NCBI GenBank assembly: GCA_019359545.1
Contig: JAHHHB010000002.1
Coordinates: 124,001 to 188,000 of the forward strand
Source of the DNA: Desmonostoc geniculatum HA4340-LM1
Lineage (GTDB): Bacteria > Cyanobacteriota > Cyanobacteriia > Cyanobacteriales > Nostocaceae
Reading direction: 5' to 3'
DNA length: 64,000 nt
Shown: one piece after another, positions 10,401-17,640 of the stretch
How the letters are laid out: each line of letters starts with the position of its first letter
How positions within the stretch are numbered: the first letter of the stretch is position 1
Translations under genes and position numbers: made by a program
Notes under the pieces: generated by a model
Databases searched by the model: none
Told to the model about the DNA's origin: nothing
What the model saw: the letters and a program-made list of their open reading frames with translations, nothing else

Positions 10401-10699
10401 TGTTGTTGTTCATCACCTGTTAAATGCCGCCAGTCCACCTTTTCCCAAGCAAGATCCACTTGCTTATTCACCATTTGCAAGGGCTTTTCTATCTCTTCCC
10501 AATGAAAGGAGCTGCGTAAAACTGCATGTCTCGCCACAACAGAATGCCAAGCTTTCTCAAAGGCAGAAAAATTTAATTCTCCTGAGAGAATACAAAGCAA
10601 CTGCTCAAAATAGATTTCCGATTCTGGTGCATAAAGGGTATGAAATAACATCCCCTGCTGCATGGGCGAAAGTTCATAAAGGTCTTCGATATTGTTCAT
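7472..10699 (-). CDS. aptB: NRPS C-A-PCP (AptB-like)
   Basis: 1075 residues, a single elongation module: C domain about 5-430 (LSPMQQGMLFHTL, HHHILFDGWS), A domain about 455-960 (YTSGSTGTPKG near 606, YKTGDL) and PCP about 975-1045 (LGGHSLLATQ). It ends with a short acidic tail that may dock to AptC. In anabaenopeptin assembly this module accepts the ureido-dipeptide ending in D-Lys from AptA and adds residue 3, usually Val or Ile. My pocket reading, D-G-L-F-I-G-A-A-F, does not match a standard code I know, so the substrate is uncertain. A 28-bp palindrome is read in frame at 7948-7975. The start follows the usual MNNIEDLYELSPMQQG beginning. Confidence 0.9.
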   Translation of the reverse strand: MNNIEDLYELSPMQQGMLFHTLYAPESEIYFEQLLCILSGELNFSAFEKAWHSVVARHAVLRSSFHWEEIEKPLQMVNKQVDLAWEKVDWRHLTGDEQQQSLEDFLKSDRQKGFDLAEAPLMRFTLIQLREQTYQFIWSHHHILFDGWSMQIVLKEVLAFYEAHQRGEQLRLFPSRPYRDYIYWLQQQDIAQANQFWQQTLQGFEAPTSLGGNRGLAIYNEQHFQFSQTLTEKLQSFARQHHLTFNNLVQGAWGLLISRYSGENDVVFGATVSGRPPTLEKVDSMVGLFINTLPIRLKVSGKTELLPWLKQLQTQGFEQEEYAYCSLAEIQALSDIPAGLPLFESILVFENYPLDSAEQENEKTLEISHIRCFERTNYPLSVVINPESQLSGRIIYDTSRFEQQAIERMIGHFQTLLAGMVANPQQDIAQLSLLSAAEEEQIRLQENHQNIDSINYKCIHNLFEEQVEKTPDAVAIVYEKQYLTYRELNNRANQLAHYLQTLGVKPDVAVGICVERSPLMVIGILAILKAGGAYVPLDPAYPSERLALMMEDVQTPILLTQTHLENRLPLSGQTVANLGSDWEIIAQYEEDNLLSEVNPENLAYIIYTSGSTGTPKGTEVCHRSFIGFMFGVDYIHLDAQQIWLQHSSISWDGLTLELWPPLLYGGRCVLYPGQIPTPEELSKIIQEEGVNTLFLTTALFNLMIDTMPEGLLGVKQLITGGESVSVTHVRRALEILLETQIIHAYGPSECTAFTCCYPIPKQIPENLQSIPIGKPIGDRKVYLLDKDLHRVPIQVSGELYIGGASVARGYLNQPTLTREKFIPNPFVEGDTLYKTGDLVRRLPDGNLEFLERIDNQVKIRGFRIELAEIEAVLNQHPDIKQAVAIVRDDEPGNKLLVAYLVTKDNQSTVGAQSLAPLLRKFLKTKFPDYMIPAAFVFMEEFPLTSNGKINRRALPLPDASQRNLEVAFVTPRTPTEQELATIWAEVLKLKQIGIHDNFFELGGHSLLATQVISRLRETFSIEFPLRYLFENPTIAELAQKVINQQIEQVENDALAQILGEIDGLSEEEVTQQLLF
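7948..7975. repeat. 28-bp palindrome in frame in the aptB A domain
   Basis: Arms gtaggggcgcaa and ttgcgcccctac. It encodes V-G-A-Q-S-L-A-P between AYLVTKDNQST and LLRKFLKTKFPDYM. It is identical in sequence and in protein position to the copy in aptA2 at 12756-12783. Confidence 0.9.
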
Positions 10700-10723
10700 G
10701 ATGATGGGGAATGGGGACTAGGG

Positions 10724-10880
10724 AATAACTAATAGACCTCTTGCAAAAGTCCTTCTTTTCCTCTTCTTCTTTGCGCGGCAGTCGCTCATGGGGGAAACCC
10801 CCAAGACCGCGCTGCCTTGCCTTTGCGCCTTTGCGTGAGACAAAAAATTATTTATTTATGCAAGAGGTCTAATAACTAAT
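10724..10880. mobile_element. 137-bp MITE-like element with 10-bp flanking direct repeats, at the aptA2 stop
   Basis: Perfect 12-bp terminal inverted repeats (agacctcttgca / tgcaagaggtct) bound 10734-10870. The 10-mer aataactaat flanks both sides (10724-10733 and 10871-10880), as a target duplication would. The right flank contains the aptA2 stop codon. Removing element plus one flank would leave about 29 bp between aptA2 and aptB. An inverted, more degenerate copy lies at 49601-49732. Confidence 0.8.
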
Positions 10881-13800
10881 GACTTTTGTCTTTGTTGATT
10901 TTGGCTAGGAATTTATCTAGCTGTTTTTGGCTGAGTCTGGCTGCTGAGAAGTCGGAAGGTGTATGACCTCCAGCATCAGGGGATTGACAGTCAGCAATTA
11001 GGGTTTTTAATGCCTCCATAAATCCAAAAGCCAAGTGTTCAACGGTGTCTCGTTTGTGGACTTTCTCGCTGTAAGCCCAAGTCATTTCCAGTTTTCCTGC
11101 GCGAATGAATCCGCTTACCCCTAGCAGATGGCTGCGCTTCTGAAGTAAACTCTGTTGGGCTTTGAATTCTTGAGCTAAACCCAATACAGCAGATGCTCCA
11201 AGTACGCCATCGAATTGACCAAGGTAGTTAAAACTGATTTGTGGCTGAGAGGGAAGAGGACGCTCTGACGCGGGGATGGGGGGACGCGGGGAAAGATTTG
11301 ATAAGGGATTGTGTGCGTTTCGATGTTCTTGAATTTGTCGCAGATATCGCAATACGCCGTAGCCTATGCCTCGGTTGGGGATGCGGCGCAGTTGTTCTTT
11401 GACTGACTTTAAAGCCTCTGCTGGATGATCAATTTGTTCTAGCTGTAAATGAACGGGGAATAAGGTGGTAAACCAGCCGACGGTACGGGACAAATCCACA
11501 TCGTCAAACAAGTCTTCTCGTCCATGACCTTCAAGGTCAACTAGCAAGGAATATTCTCCTGTCCATTGGGCAAAGGTTTGCACTAAGGCAGTCAACAGTA
11601 CATCGTTAATTTGAGTGTTGTAGACAGAGGGTATATCCTGCAAGAGGGCGCGGGTTTGTTCTTCAGTTAAAGAAAGTGACACGGAAGCAGTTGAAGCTAT
11701 GGTGTTATCTTCTTGACTGCCAGGATAGTCTACTGGCAAAGGAGTAACTTGCTTTTCTTGCTGACTTAGCCAGTAATCTAACTCAGATGCTATTGTCTGT
11801 GATTGCGCGTATTCTGTTAAGCGATCGCTCCAATATTGAAACGAAGTTGTCTTGGCTGGTAGTTTAATTCCTTCGCCCCGACTAATTTGTTGGTAACCAC
11901 TAGCCAAGTCTTCGAGTAAAATCCGCCAGGAGATGCCATCTACCGCTAAGTGATGGATGATAAACAGTAACCTACTTGGTCGATCTTTGCCTAATTGAAA
12001 CAGTGCTACTCGTGCGATCGGCCCGGTGGATAAGTTTAAACTAGCCTGAAGTTCAGTATCGGCAGCTTTGATGGCTGTTTGCTGTTCTTCTATTGGCAAG
12101 TGTGACAAATCCATCGCCCTAAATGACACAATTTCCTCGGCGGCGTTTATTTGCTGCCAGTTTTCCCCTTCTTGTACAAACCGCAGACGCAAAGCATCGT
12201 GGTGCTGTAGCAATTGTTGCACAACTTTCTGTAATAACTCTGGTTTCAAGTCTGGCGGCACTTCCAGCAGTGCTGACTGGTTGAAGTGATGAAGTTCGGG
12301 TAATTGCTGCTCGAAAAACCATTGTTGAATCGGTGTCAGCGCCACCGCACCAGCTACTAACCCTTGTTCGGCTTTGATGGAGCGAGTGATACCTGCTACA
12401 GCGGCTAACTCAGCAATGGTTTGGTGCTGAAATAACTGTTTGGGGGCAATTTGGATACCTGCCTGATTAGCACGGGAAATTACTTGAATGCTGAGAATCG
12501 AGTCTCCGCCTAATTCAAAAAAGTTATCGTGGATACTGATTTTTTCTAGTCTTAAAATTTCTGACCAAATCGCCACTAATTTCTCTTCTGTAAGGGTACT
12601 AGGAGTAACAAAGTTATCTTCTGAACTGCGGGTAAATTCGGGGAATGGTAGGGCACGGTAGTCTACTTTGCCGTTGGGTGTCATCGGCAGTGTTTCTAGC
12701 AGCACAAAAGCCGAAGGCACCATATAATTAGGCAGTTTTCCCTTGAGGAAATCCCGTAGGGGCGCAAGGCTTTGCGCCCCTACCTTAGGGACAACATAAG
12801 CTACAAGGCGTTTTTGCCCAGGAATGTCTTCACGGGCGATCGCAACGGCTTGAAACACCTGGGGATGTTGACTCAAAACTGTCTCAATTTCTCCCAACTC
12901 GATGCGGAAACCGCGAATCTTCACCTGATCGTCAACTCGACCGAGATATTCCAGCTTGCCATCTGGGCGAAATCGTGCCAAGTCTCCTGTTTTATACAAT
13001 TTTGGATTTTGGATTTTGGATTTTGGATTATTAACTGTCTGAGTGATGTCCACAGTTTTTGTTTCTTGGCGATCGCCAATCGAAAATTCAAAATTGCTCA
13101 ACGGATTTTCGATAAATTTCTCAGCCGTCAATTCCGGGCGTTGCCAATATCCTCTGGCTAAACCTGCTCCGCCAATGTACAGTTCCCCAGGAACTCCTAT
13201 AGGTACTGGTTGCAGATATCGATCTAGGATATAGACTTGAGCATTGCTGATTGGTCGCCCGATGGCAACGCTGGAAGTATCTGAAGAATTTAAGCGGTGT
13301 AAAGTAGTAATAACTGTTGCTTCTGTTGGCCCGTAACTATTAAATAATTGTGGGGGATTGGGCAAATGAGCCACACTACTGTGCCAACGCTTGACTTTTT
13401 CTAGTTGGGCTTCTTCTCCCCCAATAATCACAGTTCTCAGATTTTCAGGAATTCGGGGGTCTTCAGGGGTAAGTTCTGCCACCAACTGATGCCAATAAGC
13501 TGTAGGTAAATCCAAAACAGTTAACTGCCATTGTTGGCAACACCGCCAAAATTCATCACTTGAGTGCAGCATTTCTGCGGTTCGCAGCACTAATGTTGCA
13601 CCAGCCGCCAGACAAGGAAAGATTTCTTCAATAGATGTATCAAAACAAATAGAGGCAAATTGCAGAATTTGGTCATTGGCATTGATTCCATATTCATCAA
13701 TGGCGGCGATCGCAAAATTCAACAATGACCGATGTTCAACCATCACCCCTTTCGGTTTACCCGTAGAACCAGATGTATAAATTATGTAAGCGAGGTGATC

Positions 13801-16800
13801 GAGTTCAACCTCACTAATGGGTTCTCGCGTACTATGTTGAGCGATCGCTGGCCAGTCTTTATCTAAACAGATTGTTTTTCCGGGATAATCTGGCAATTTG
13901 TCTTGGAATCTTGCTTGAGTCAGCAGAATGCTTAGTTGCGTATCTTGTTGAATGTCAGTTAATCGCTCTTTGGGATAAGTGGGGTCAAGGGGAACATAAG
14001 CACCCCCGGCTTTGAGAATGCCGAGTAAGCCGACAATCATCTCTAAAGAGCGCTCAACGCAAATACCGACAAGCGTTTCTGGCTTGACTCCCAAACTTTG
14101 TAGATAGTGGGCTAGTTGATTGGCGCGATCGCTCAATTCACGGTAAGTTAATTTTTGACCTTCTTGTTGAATAGCTACAGCATCCGGCGTTAACTCCACC
14201 CGATCCGCAAATAGCTCGTGGACACATTCTCCAATGGGATATTTCTTGTGAGTCTGATTCCACGACTCTAGCAACTGATACTGAGTTGCTGTTAGCAACG
14301 GCAATTCTGAAACTCGCTGCTCTGGGTTTGTGACAATCCCTTCTAGTAAAGTTTGATACTGCTCTACCATTTGCTCGATTGTGGCAGTGTTAAATAAGTC
14401 GGTGTTGTATTCCCAAATAATAGTGATTCCCTTCTCCATGCCATGTTGCTGGGAATGCGGGATCAAAACGACATCAAGATCGAACTTTGTTGATTTGTTA
14501 CTGAGGGCTACATTCGGGCTGATGTTCAAGCCTGGGAGACTCAAATCCGGCATTGGGGAATCATGGAAGCTAAACATCACTTGAAACAGCGGATTGTAGC
14601 TCAGATTGCGTATTGGCTTGAGAACTTCCACCACCTGATCAAAAGGCAGGTCTTCGTTAGCAAAGGCTTCTAGACTTACTTGACGGACTCGACTTAGTAA
14701 CTCCCGAAATCTGGGATTGCCAGACAAATCGGTGCGTAAAACTAGGTTATTGACGATCATGCCAATTAACTTCTCCGTCTCGCGCATCCGTCGATTGGCA
14801 ACCGCTGTCCCCACGCACAGATCGTCCTGTCCAGTGTATCGATGCAACATTACCAGAAAAGCCGCCAGCGTCGTCATAAATAAGGTGATTCCCTCTTGAC
14901 GGCTGAGAGCCATCACAGATTCGCACAAGCTGATGGGAAGTTCCACCCTAATTTGAGCACCTCGGTAAGTTTGTTCTAGCGATCGCGGGCGGTCATACGG
15001 TAATTCCAATAGGGGCGGACTGCCGGATAACTGTTGCTGCCAATAGGCTAATTGAGCTTCGGCTTCCTGGCTTGTAACCCACTCTCGCTGCCAATGGGCA
15101 TAGTCGACGAACTGAAGCGGCAATTCAGGCAACGGGGAAGGATTACCCAAACAAAAGGCTTGATAAAGTTCCACAAACTCACTCAAGAACACATTGTTGA
15201 AAGACCAGCCATCATGAACCATGTGATGTTCGATGTGGATTAATAGATGTTCTCGATCGCTCAGTCTCAACAATAACCACCTGACGAGTGGCAGCTGATT
15301 TAAGTCAAAAGGCTTTTGTACTTCTGCCTCAAGCAGTCGTTGAGCTTCTGCTTCCCACTCAGGCTGAGAAAATGTTTCGAGGTCTACTACTCTTAAGCTG
15401 ATTAATTCGGCTGGGTGGATTACCTGAAATAATCGTCCATCTACTGCTGGAAAAGTCGTGCGGAAGATTTCATGTCGTCGCACAATCTCGTTAAGGCACT
15501 GTTCTAGCACTGTCACATTGAGTTGGCCCCTGAATCGCAGAGTTGCCTGAGCTTGGTAAGCACTACTTTCAGGAGCCACTTCCTGGATGAAGTAAACTCG
15601 CTCTTGAGCAAAGGAGACAGGTAACTTTCCTGACCGTGAAATCCGTTGCATTTTAGGACACTGCAACTGCTGTTTTAGCTCGCTGTGCTGTTGGACGAGC
15701 TCGGCTAAACCCGCTACGGTAGGGTTGGCAAAGATGTTTTGAAAAGATAACTCGACTTGAAAAACCTCGCGCAGGCGGGAAAGGATTTGAACTGCTATTA
15801 ATGAATGACCGCCCAGATTGAAAAAATTGTCATGGACTCCAATCTGCTCAAAACCTAATAATTCAGTCCAGATAACCGCTAGCGTTTCTTCAATTGGGTT
15901 ACGAGGTGCGACAAAGGTTTCTTCGAGACTGGGACGCGTGCGATCGGGGGCTGGAAGGTTACGACGATCCACTTTCCCATTGGGTGTGAGTGGCAAGGAG
16001 TCTAAAATTATAAATATCCCTGGCACCATGTAGTTGGGCAGCTTTTCTTGCAGGAAGCGTTTGAGCGTAGTGGCGTAGGCGCAGCCCAACCCAGGCATCG
16101 CCTCTTGCTTTTGATTCAAGACGACATAGGCTATGAGCTGTTTATCGCCAGGGATGTCTTCACGAGCGATTACCACTGCCTGCTGTACATCTGGGTGTTG
16201 AATAAGCAGTGTCTCGATCTCTTCGAGTTCAATACGGAAGCCACGAATTTTCACCTGAGAATCAATCCGCCCCAGATATTCCAGATTTCTATCAGGTCGA
16301 TAACGAACTAAATCCCCAGTCTTATAAAGGCGATCGCAATTAGAGGATTGGTCTTCTGTTTCCCCTCTGCTCGTCTGTTCCTCTGCCCCCCTGCCTCCAC
16401 CAAAAGGATTGGGAATGAATCTCTCGTTGGTTAACTCTGGACGATTTAGGTAGCCTCGTGCCAAGCCGTCGCCACCAATATACAATTCACCAGGAGTACC
16501 AATAGGAACTGGTTGAAGATCGCTATCGAGGACATAAACTTGTATGTTAGCGATCGCTCGACCAATTGTCAGTTGGATATTGCCAGTATATTCTGCTACT
16601 GTGGCACAGACTGTTGATTCCGTGGGGCCATAAGCATTAAAAAAGCGCCGTCCTTTTGACCATTGAGCTATCAGCTTCGGATTACAAACTTCTCCAGCGA
16701 CGATCAGGGTTTGTAAGTTGGGCAATTCTGCTATTGGTAACGCTGCTAGTGCTGTGGGTGGCAGTGTTAGGTGAGTTATTGAGCGATCGCACAAAAATTG

Positions 16801-17604
16801 CCATAAATTTGTTCCTGGGCGCAAGCAGTCCTGAGTTCCCAGGTAAAGGCTAGCTCCCGAACAAAGAGCCATGACAATTTCCCAAACTGAAGCATCAAAG
16901 CTCAAAGAAGCAAACTGAAGAACGCGGCTGTTTTGGTGTACGTCAAACAGTTTTACTTGTGCCTGGACTAGATTACACACGCCTTGATGCTGAATCCGCA
17001 CGCCTTTTGGTGTTCCTGTTGACCCTGATGTATAAATTACATAAGCCAGATTTTCTGGTGCAACTTCACTACTAGGATTTTCGTTGCCCTCTCCCTGAAA
17101 AGATTGTTTGTCAGTATCCAGACAAACTAATTTCGCTCCGCTTGCAGTCAACTCTTCAACAAATTTTTCTTGGGTTAACACCACCTGGACTTGCGAATCT
17201 GAGAGCATGAACGATAGACGCTCTTTAGGATAGGTTGGATCTAGCGGTACATACGCTCCACCCGCCTTGAGGATACCTAAGATTCCTACAATCATTTCTA
17301 GCGATCGTTCAACGCAAATCCCCACCAGCACTTCTGTCTCTACACCCAAAGATTGCAAATAATATGCAATTTGATTGGCTCGATAATTCAACTCTCGATA
17401 AGTAAGTTTCTGTTCGTTGAAAACAACAGCAATATTATCTGGAGTTTTTGTCACTTGTGCTTCAAATAACTGATGTATGCACAAATGTTTAGGATAATTG
17501 CTTGTTGTATTATTCCATTCCACCAAAATTTTCTGTTGCTCTTGCTCACTTAAAGCAGAAGAATCATTAATAAAACCAGTAGAGCCAATCATCATTTCTT
17601 GCAT
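10876..17604 (-). CDS. aptA2: Bimodular NRPS A-PCP-C-A-PCP-E, aromatic-type starter (AptA-like)
   Basis: 2242 residues. Order: short remnant of a C-domain tail (about 18-40), A (TSGSTG near 193), PCP (LGGHSLIA near 596), C (HHMVHDGWS near 798), A (TSGSTG near 1279), PCP of the LGGDS type (near 1700) and epimerization domain (HHLAVDGISW near 1886). The first A-domain pocket reads D-A-W-T-I-A-A-V-C, nearly the Phe code of GrsA, so it should load Phe or Tyr. The second reads D-T-E-D-I-G-S-V-I, Lys-like, and the E domain then gives D-Lys. It is a paralogue of the next gene upstream, 36 bp away. Repeat inserts at 11251-11295, 12756-12783, 12999-13030, 16072-16102 and 16351-16400 make it longer than its twin. 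The number suffix is positional. Confidence 0.9.
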   Translation of the reverse strand: MQEMMIGSTGFINDSSALSEQEQQKILVEWNNTTSNYPKHLCIHQLFEAQVTKTPDNIAVVFNEQKLTYRELNYRANQIAYYLQSLGVETEVLVGICVERSLEMIVGILGILKAGGAYVPLDPTYPKERLSFMLSDSQVQVVLTQEKFVEELTASGAKLVCLDTDKQSFQGEGNENPSSEVAPENLAYVIYTSGSTGTPKGVRIQHQGVCNLVQAQVKLFDVHQNSRVLQFASLSFDASVWEIVMALCSGASLYLGTQDCLRPGTNLWQFLCDRSITHLTLPPTALAALPIAELPNLQTLIVAGEVCNPKLIAQWSKGRRFFNAYGPTESTVCATVAEYTGNIQLTIGRAIANIQVYVLDSDLQPVPIGTPGELYIGGDGLARGYLNRPELTNERFIPNPFGGGRGAEEQTSRGETEDQSSNCDRLYKTGDLVRYRPDRNLEYLGRIDSQVKIRGFRIELEEIETLLIQHPDVQQAVVIAREDIPGDKQLIAYVVLNQKQEAMPGLGCAYATTLKRFLQEKLPNYMVPGIFIILDSLPLTPNGKVDRRNLPAPDRTRPSLEETFVAPRNPIEETLAVIWTELLGFEQIGVHDNFFNLGGHSLIAVQILSRLREVFQVELSFQNIFANPTVAGLAELVQQHSELKQQLQCPKMQRISRSGKLPVSFAQERVYFIQEVAPESSAYQAQATLRFRGQLNVTVLEQCLNEIVRRHEIFRTTFPAVDGRLFQVIHPAELISLRVVDLETFSQPEWEAEAQRLLEAEVQKPFDLNQLPLVRWLLLRLSDREHLLIHIEHHMVHDGWSFNNVFLSEFVELYQAFCLGNPSPLPELPLQFVDYAHWQREWVTSQEAEAQLAYWQQQLSGSPPLLELPYDRPRSLEQTYRGAQIRVELPISLCESVMALSRQEGITLFMTTLAAFLVMLHRYTGQDDLCVGTAVANRRMRETEKLIGMIVNNLVLRTDLSGNPRFRELLSRVRQVSLEAFANEDLPFDQVVEVLKPIRNLSYNPLFQVMFSFHDSPMPDLSLPGLNISPNVALSNKSTKFDLDVVLIPHSQQHGMEKGITIIWEYNTDLFNTATIEQMVEQYQTLLEGIVTNPEQRVSELPLLTATQYQLLESWNQTHKKYPIGECVHELFADRVELTPDAVAIQQEGQKLTYRELSDRANQLAHYLQSLGVKPETLVGICVERSLEMIVGLLGILKAGGAYVPLDPTYPKERLTDIQQDTQLSILLTQARFQDKLPDYPGKTICLDKDWPAIAQHSTREPISEVELDHLAYIIYTSGSTGKPKGVMVEHRSLLNFAIAAIDEYGINANDQILQFASICFDTSIEEIFPCLAAGATLVLRTAEMLHSSDEFWRCCQQWQLTVLDLPTAYWHQLVAELTPEDPRIPENLRTVIIGGEEAQLEKVKRWHSSVAHLPNPPQLFNSYGPTEATVITTLHRLNSSDTSSVAIGRPISNAQVYILDRYLQPVPIGVPGELYIGGAGLARGYWQRPELTAEKFIENPLSNFEFSIGDRQETKTVDITQTVNNPKSKIQNPKLYKTGDLARFRPDGKLEYLGRVDDQVKIRGFRIELGEIETVLSQHPQVFQAVAIAREDIPGQKRLVAYVVPKVGAQSLAPLRDFLKGKLPNYMVPSAFVLLETLPMTPNGKVDYRALPFPEFTRSSEDNFVTPSTLTEEKLVAIWSEILRLEKISIHDNFFELGGDSILSIQVISRANQAGIQIAPKQLFQHQTIAELAAVAGITRSIKAEQGLVAGAVALTPIQQWFFEQQLPELHHFNQSALLEVPPDLKPELLQKVVQQLLQHHDALRLRFVQEGENWQQINAAEEIVSFRAMDLSHLPIEEQQTAIKAADTELQASLNLSTGPIARVALFQLGKDRPSRLLFIIHHLAVDGISWRILLEDLASGYQQISRGEGIKLPAKTTSFQYWSDRLTEYAQSQTIASELDYWLSQQEKQVTPLPVDYPGSQEDNTIASTASVSLSLTEEQTRALLQDIPSVYNTQINDVLLTALVQTFAQWTGEYSLLVDLEGHGREDLFDDVDLSRTVGWFTTLFPVHLQLEQIDHPAEALKSVKEQLRRIPNRGIGYGVLRYLRQIQEHRNAHNPLSNLSPRPPIPASERPLPSQPQISFNYLGQFDGVLGASAVLGLAQEFKAQQSLLQKRSHLLGVSGFIRAGKLEMTWAYSEKVHKRDTVEHLAFGFMEALKTLIADCQSPDAGGHTPSDFSAARLSQKQLDKFLAKINKDKSH
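11251..11295. repeat. Low-complexity insert in the aptA2 epimerase domain
   Basis: A gacgcgggg / ggggacgcgggg tract encodes a Pro/Ser/Arg-rich loop (SPRPPIPASERPLPS) between RNAHNPLSN and QISFNYLG. The paralogue AptA1 has only a short linker here, so this is an in-frame expansion. Confidence 0.7.
12756..12783. repeat. 28-bp palindrome in frame in aptA2 second A domain
   Basis: Same sequence as 7948-7975, again encoding V-G-A-Q-S-L-A-P just before LRDFLKGKLPNYMVP. The corresponding A domain of AptA1 lacks it. Confidence 0.9.
12999..13030. repeat. Tandem ttttgga repeat in frame in aptA2
   Basis: Four copies of a 7-bp unit (gattttg), encoding N-P-K-S-K-I-Q-N-P-K directly before LYKTGDL. The unit matches the aatccaaaat tracts seen between genes, for example near 49850. 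Confidence 0.8.
16072..16102. repeat. Dispersed repeat in frame in aptA2 first A domain
   Basis: Reads ggcgtaggcgcagccc...ggcatcgcc, the common cyanobacterial 'ggcgatgcc / gcctacgcc' repeat. It encodes M-P-G-L-G-C-A-Y-A-T before LKRFLQEKLPNYMVP, the linker position used by the palindromes of aptB, aptC and the other aptA2 A domain. Confidence 0.75.
16351..16400. repeat. Low-complexity insert in aptA2 first A domain
   Basis: Purine/pyrimidine-biased tract (tcccctctgctcg, cctctgcccccctgcc) encoding a Gly/Glu/Arg-rich loop before CDRLYKTGDL. It resembles the ctcccctg tract in the dihydroorotase-like gene at 61691-61778. Confidence 0.6.
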
Positions 17605-17640
17605 AATTTTTGTATATAAATTGATAACTTTACTAATTAC

